This document shows positions 8,143-11,117 of a stretch of DNA of 11,117 nucleotides, one piece after another. The stretch spans positions 1 to 11,117 of the forward strand of contig JASHSW010000006.1 in assembly GCA_030038595.1 (NCBI GenBank), in the 5' to 3' direction. The stretch is from Methylovirgula sp. Its GTDB lineage: Bacteria > Pseudomonadota > Alphaproteobacteria > Rhizobiales > Beijerinckiaceae. Numbering within the stretch: the stretch's first letter is position 1; the number at the start of each line of letters is the position of its first letter. The notes beneath the pieces were generated by a model. It had not been told where the DNA came from and did no database searches. It saw nothing but the letters and a program-made list of their open reading frames with translations. A program made the position numbers and the translations under genes.

Positions 8143-8959
8143 CGGGGCGCTTCAGAAAACGTCGATTGCGGCGGTCGACCTGACCGATCGCGGCCTTACG
8201 CTCGGCGACGGCGTCTTCGATACTGCGGCTGTCCATAATGGGCGTGTTTTTCTGCGTGACGCACATTTGAAGCGGTTCGCCGCAGCGGCCAAGGCGCTCG
8301 CCATACCGTTCTCGGCGCGCGAGGCGAGCAAAGCACTCGACGCGCTCGCGGCCACAGTCGGTGACGGCGCGGTTCGCCTAACGCTGACGCGCGGCGGCGG
8401 TGCGCGCGGCCTCGCTCTGCCAAGAGATCCCAAGCCTTTGCTCTTCGGCGCGGCTAGGGCAGCCCCGCCGCCTTTTCCGATTCTATCGCTCGCCATGACC
8501 GCGATTCGTCGTAATGAAACTTCGCCCACCGCGCGCATCAAAGCGCTGCCCTATCTCGATGCCATCCTCGGCTTCGAAGAAGCGCGCGCCAAAGGCGCCG
8601 ACGAGGCGGTGTTCCTCAACACGCACGACCGCGTGACCTCGCTTGCGAGCGCCAATCTCTTTGCAGTGTTCGGCCGGCAGGTTGCAACTCCGCCGCTCAG
8701 CGATGGCGTTCTTGCCGGAACCGTTCGCGCCTTGGTTCTGGGCAGGGGCGCGGACCTGGGGTTGAAACCTGTCGAGCGGTCGTTGGATCTGAGCGACTTG
8801 CTGCACGCCGACGCACTTTTCGCAACGAGTAGCCTCAAATTGGTCGCTCCTTGCCGAAGTTTGGAGGAGGCCGCCTTCGCGTCGGTCGAAAACGAGGCGG
8901 TTCAACACTTGCAGGCCGCGCTTCGCGACGCGGTTGCGGCGGAGTGCGGAAGACTTTGA
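8129..8959 (+). CDS. pabC: Class IV aminotransferase-fold protein, probable 4-amino-4-deoxychorismate lyase (PabC)
   Basis: A 276-residue fold-type IV PLP enzyme. By context it splits aminodeoxychorismate into p-aminobenzoate and pyruvate, completing the PabB-PabA pathway. Landmarks: [17 protein letters not shown] (25-41), where the family has its N-terminal GxGxFET-like motif; [19 protein letters not shown] (136-154), with Lys138 as likely PLP Schiff-base lysine; GADEAVFLN (156-164); and [15 protein letters not shown] (190-204). In the [10 protein letters not shown] segment (169-178) the acidic residue that normally contacts the PLP ring nitrogen (VxE...N.F) is Ser171. This makes a branched-chain or D-amino acid aminotransferase less certain to be functional in that role, but similar replacements may be common in alphaproteobacterial lyases. 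It overlaps pabA by 14 bases. Without context it would be called only a class IV aminotransferase. Confidence 0.83.
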   Translation: MYWYDGALQKTSIAAVDLTDRGLTLGDGVFDTAAVHNGRVFLRDAHLKRFAAAAKALAIPFSAREASKALDALAATVGDGAVRLTLTRGGGARGLALPRDPKPLLFGAARAAPPPFPILSLAMTAIRRNETSPTARIKALPYLDAILGFEEARAKGADEAVFLNTHDRVTSLASANLFAVFGRQVATPPLSDGVLAGTVRALVLGRGADLGLKPVERSLDLSDLLHADALFATSSLKLVAPCRSLEEAAFASVENEAVQHLQAALRDAVAAECGRL

Positions 8960-9002
8960 ATCGGCTGCAGGAAAGATAAACGCGGATGGCGCGGCGACCG
9001 GC

Positions 9003-9031
9003 TTTTCAAGCGAACATCCTCGGACGATAAT
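9003..9031 (+). promoter_or_regulatory. Candidate sigma-70 promoter for the phosphatase-ycjX unit
   Basis: TTTTCA (9003-9008; four of six to TTGACA) is followed after 17 bases by GATAAT (9026-9031; five of six to TATAAT) in the 103-base gap between pabC and the phosphatase gene. Transcription would begin near 9038, leaving a leader of about 25 bases before ATG 9063. If real, it lets the downstream genes be expressed apart from the pab genes. It also excludes the alternative ATG at 9030, which overlaps the -10 box. Confidence 0.35.
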
Positions 9032-9062
9032 GGGACGCCGCCCCGAACCCCAGCCTCCTTGC

Positions 9063-9578
9063 ATGTTGCGTCTTGCCATTCTGCGTCACGCCGAGGCCGT
9101 CCCGCTCGCCCAGGGTGGCGACGCCGACCGGGAACTGAGCCCTTCGGGGCGGGAACTCGCCGAGCGCATGGGCCGTTACATCCGCAAGCTTGGGCTGAAG
9201 CCCGATCTCACTCTTGTCTCGACTTCGAAACGCACCCGCCAGACCTTCGAGGCCATGGAGCGCGGCGCCGGGGAAAAGTTCGCGGTTGCGTATGTGCCGA
9301 ACCTTTACCACGCGGCGCTCCCGGCGCTCGAAGAGCTGCTTGCCGAGGCGCCGAAGGAAACCAAATTTCTGTTGATCATCGGCCACAATCCCGGTCTTGC
9401 CGAATTCGCCAACGCGTTCGCCGGCAAAGGCAAAAAATCGGAGCTCGCGCGGATGCGCGCGCATTTCCCGACGCCTTGCCTGGCGATCATCGATTTCGAC
9501 GCCAGGAGCTGGAAGAAGGTGGAGCGCGGCGAGGGGAAACTCGAATATTTCATTACCCGCGGCGCGCTCGCCAAATAG
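9063..9578 (+). CDS. SixA-type histidine phosphatase
   Basis: A 171-residue member of the histidine phosphatase (phosphoglycerate mutase-like) superfamily. The RHG-type motif appears as LRHAEA (7-12), with His9 as the residue that would be phosphorylated; STSKRTRQTFEAM (53-65) matches the SPxxRARQTAE segment; and IIGHNPGLAEF (105-115) holds the second catalytic histidine, His108. Length and motif order fit SixA, which in E. coli acts on phosphohistidine proteins; the substrate here is unknown, so I give no symbol. It is predicted to be cytosolic. ATG 9063 puts the catalytic motif at the usual distance from the N-terminus; ATG 9030 would add 11 atypical residues. It ends 13 bases before the ycjX-like gene, suggesting cotranscription. 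Confidence 0.88.
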   Translation: MLRLAILRHAEAVPLAQGGDADRELSPSGRELAERMGRYIRKLGLKPDLTLVSTSKRTRQTFEAMERGAGEKFAVAYVPNLYHAALPALEELLAEAPKETKFLLIIGHNPGLAEFANAFAGKGKKSELARMRAHFPTPCLAIIDFDARSWKKVERGEGKLEYFITRGALAK

Positions 9579-9583
9579 AAGCC

Positions 9584-9588
9584 GAGGG
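9584..9588 (+). promoter_or_regulatory. Ribosome-binding site supporting the TTG start of the ycjX-like gene
   Basis: GAGGG lies just after the phosphatase stop and 3 bases before TTG 9592 (4 bases from its GAGG part). The spacing is short, but no better start codon exists: the next in-frame ATG would remove the Walker A motif, and the upstream ATG at 9397 lies inside the phosphatase gene. Confidence 0.5.
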
Positions 9589-9591
9589 CCT

Positions 9592-11073
9592 TTGCCGTCC
9601 TTTTCCGATCTATTCCACGAGGCCGGCATCGCGGCGCGGAGCCTTGCCGAGCTTTTTTCCGGCCGGCCGCTACGGCTCGGCGTCACCGGGCTTGCGGGCG
9701 CCGGCAAGACGATCTTCGTGACCGCCCTCGTGCAGCATCTGACGCTCGCGGCGCGGCTTGCCGCGCTCGGCGAGAAAAATCCGCTGCCGGTTTTTCGCGT
9801 TCACGCCGAAGGCCGGTTTATGGGCGGGCGGCTCGAACCGCAGCCCGACGATGCGGTGCCGCGCTTCGCCTACGAAGCGCATCTCGACGTGCTGACCGGG
9901 CGGGGGGGCAGCGAGAATAGAGCCTGGCCGCAATCGACGAAGCGCATTTCGGAACTGCGCCTGGTGCTCGAGTTCGAGCGCACCGCCGGTCGCGGACGGA
10001 GCGCCGCGGAGCTTCTGATCGATATCGTCGATTATCCCGGCGAATGGCTGCTCGACCTGACGCTTCTCGACAAATCCTATCGGCGCTGGTCGGAGGAATC
10101 GCTGGCTGCCGCCGAAGCGCGCACGCCGCTCGGCGCGCAGTGGCGCCGCTACGTGCAAAGCTTGGATGCAAATGGGCCGGCGGACGAGGACGCTGCGCAG
10201 CGCGCCGCGGCGCTCTTCAAGGACTATCTTCAGGCCTGCCGCGCCGCCCCGCTTGCCGCCTCGTCACTGCCGCCCGGCCGGTTCCTGATGCCCGGCGATC
10301 TCGAAGGCTCGCCGCTCCTGACCTTTTCGCCGCTCAAACTCGAAACGGAACTGCGACCCAACTCGCTGGCCGCGACGATGGCGCGCCGCTACGAAGCCTA
10401 TCGCGCGCACGTGGTCAAACCGTTCTTTCGCGACCATTTCGTGCGCCTCGACCGGCAGATCGTGCTGGTCGATGTCCTCGCCGCCTTGAACGCCGGACCG
10501 GCGGCGCTGCGCGATCTCGAACGGGCACTGGGCGACGTACTCAACGCCTTTCGCACCGGCAAGAATTCGATCCTTTCGAGCTTGCTGCGCCCGAAGATCG
10601 ACAAGATTCTCTTCGCGGCGACGAAGGCCGATCATCTGAACCACGTGAGTCACGATCGGCTCGAAGCGATTCTCCGGCGGCTCACGGCGCGCGCCATCGC
10701 GCGCGCCGAGAATCTCGGCACTTCGATCGATGTCGTGGCGCTCGCCGCGGTGCGGGCGACGCGCGAGGCCAACGTCGGGCGCGGCGGCGCGATCCTGCCG
10801 GCGGTCGTCGGCACGCCGCTCCGAGGCGAGCGCATCGGCGACGAAATCTTCGACGGAGAAACCGAAGTGGCGATCTTTCCCGGGCAATTGCCCGACGACC
10901 CGGATGCCGTCTTTGCCGGCAGCTGGGCCATCGATCCGCGCGAGGCCGAGTATCGTTTCGTGCGCTTTCGCCCGCCGATCGCGGCGCGCGACGCGGCCGG
11001 AACGCCTTTAGCGCTGCCGCACATCCGTCTCGATCGCGCCTTTCAGTTTCTGCTCGGCGACCGGTTGAGATAG
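9592..11073 (+). CDS. ycjX: YcjX family Ras-like GTPase (DUF463)
   Basis: A 493-residue protein of the YcjX/DUF463 family, predicted P-loop NTPases; a published structure of a family member showed a Ras-like GTP-binding fold. Visible are the P-loop GLAGAGKT (33-40), a DYPGEWLLDL segment (147-156) that fits the switch/G3 region typical of the family, TKAD (344-347) as the probable base-specificity motif, and a conserved-looking RPKIDKILFAATKAD block (333-347). The C-terminal part (ETEVAIFPGQLPDDP, 423-437) is also family-like. In E. coli ycjX and ycjF belong to the phage-shock regulon; the cellular role is still unclear, and no psp gene is visible here. It starts at TTG 9592 with no usable ATG nearby, and is slightly longer than the E. 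coli protein. A probable ycjF follows after 24 bases. Confidence 0.9.
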   Translation: MPSFSDLFHEAGIAARSLAELFSGRPLRLGVTGLAGAGKTIFVTALVQHLTLAARLAALGEKNPLPVFRVHAEGRFMGGRLEPQPDDAVPRFAYEAHLDVLTGRGGSENRAWPQSTKRISELRLVLEFERTAGRGRSAAELLIDIVDYPGEWLLDLTLLDKSYRRWSEESLAAAEARTPLGAQWRRYVQSLDANGPADEDAAQRAAALFKDYLQACRAAPLAASSLPPGRFLMPGDLEGSPLLTFSPLKLETELRPNSLAATMARRYEAYRAHVVKPFFRDHFVRLDRQIVLVDVLAALNAGPAALRDLERALGDVLNAFRTGKNSILSSLLRPKIDKILFAATKADHLNHVSHDRLEAILRRLTARAIARAENLGTSIDVVALAAVRATREANVGRGGAILPAVVGTPLRGERIGDEIFDGETEVAIFPGQLPDDPDAVFAGSWAIDPREAEYRFVRFRPPIAARDAAGTPLALPHIRLDRAFQFLLGDRLR

Positions 11074-11086
11074 GATTATCCCAGCC

Positions 11087-11092
11087 GAGGAG
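11087..11092 (+). promoter_or_regulatory. Ribosome-binding site of the gene entering at the right edge
   Basis: GAGGAG, 5 bases before GTG 11098, shows that a new gene starts directly after ycjX on the same strand. Confidence 0.6.
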
Positions 11093-11097
11093 CGAGC

Positions 11098-11117
11098 GTG
11101 CCGTCCAAACCGAACTT
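11098..11117 (+). CDS. Start of a further gene, probably ycjF (DUF697 membrane protein), cut by the window edge
   Basis: Only GTG and five further complete codons (reading M-P-S-K-P-N) plus two bases are visible, so the product cannot be recognised from sequence. A good GAGGAG ribosome-binding site and the 24-base gap from ycjX indicate a cotranscribed gene. In many proteobacteria the gene directly after ycjX is ycjF, a TIGR01620/DUF697 inner-membrane protein; that assignment is by context only. Confidence 0.5.

Noticed and set aside
9030..9062. Longer start of the phosphatase at ATG 9030
   Set aside because: It has no ribosome-binding site, adds 11 Pro/Arg-rich residues before the catalytic motif, and overlaps the candidate -10 box.
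9397..9591. Longer start for the ycjX-like gene at ATG 9397
   Set aside because: It would overlap about 180 bases of the phosphatase coding sequence, including its conserved end, and adds residues not seen in YcjX proteins.

Overview
The window looks like an ordinary chromosomal segment of a high-GC alphaproteobacterium, most likely of the order Hyphomicrobiales (Rhizobiales). This rests on three things: strong G/C bias at third codon positions, the protein sequences (class II CCA enzyme, DUF6111-type membrane protein, short Cys/Trp-rich exported peptide), and gene orders I associate with that group. The genus cannot be fixed from the sequence alone. Genes are densely packed and no integrase, transposase, tRNA, rRNA or CRISPR array is visible.

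Layout. The left edge (1-219) holds the C-terminal part of sdhE, the FAD-assembly factor for succinate dehydrogenase. A 186-base gap follows that contains a palindrome-rich element able to fold into a cloverleaf-like shape (228-342). Next is a full-length mfd (406-3918), the transcription-repair coupling factor. A small gene (4059-4286) encodes an exported peptide with six Cys and five Trp in its last 27 residues, followed by a hairpin that probably separates it from the convergent genes. On the minus strand a two-gene unit runs leftward: a two-helix DUF6111-like membrane protein (5917-5657), then a CCA-adding/poly(A) polymerase-family nucleotidyltransferase (5646-4402).

From 6131 rightward a plus-strand unit encodes the route from chorismate to p-aminobenzoate for folate: pabB (6131-7540), pabA (7537-8142) and pabC (8129-8959), each overlapping the next by a few bases. 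After about 100 bases with a candidate promoter come a SixA-type histidine phosphatase (9063-9578) and a YcjX-like Ras-type GTPase (9592-11073). At the right edge a ribosome-binding site and GTG open a further gene that by context is probably ycjF.

PabA supplies ammonia from glutamine to PabB, which aminates chorismate to 4-amino-4-deoxychorismate; PabC removes pyruvate to give p-aminobenzoate. The other genes are housekeeping: respiration assembly, transcription-coupled DNA repair, tRNA 3'-end maturation. I see no strong evidence for a new multi-gene system. The items most worth a second look are the cloverleaf-like intergenic element, the Cys/Trp-rich peptide, and two substitutions at normally acidic active-site positions, in the CCA enzyme and in PabC.
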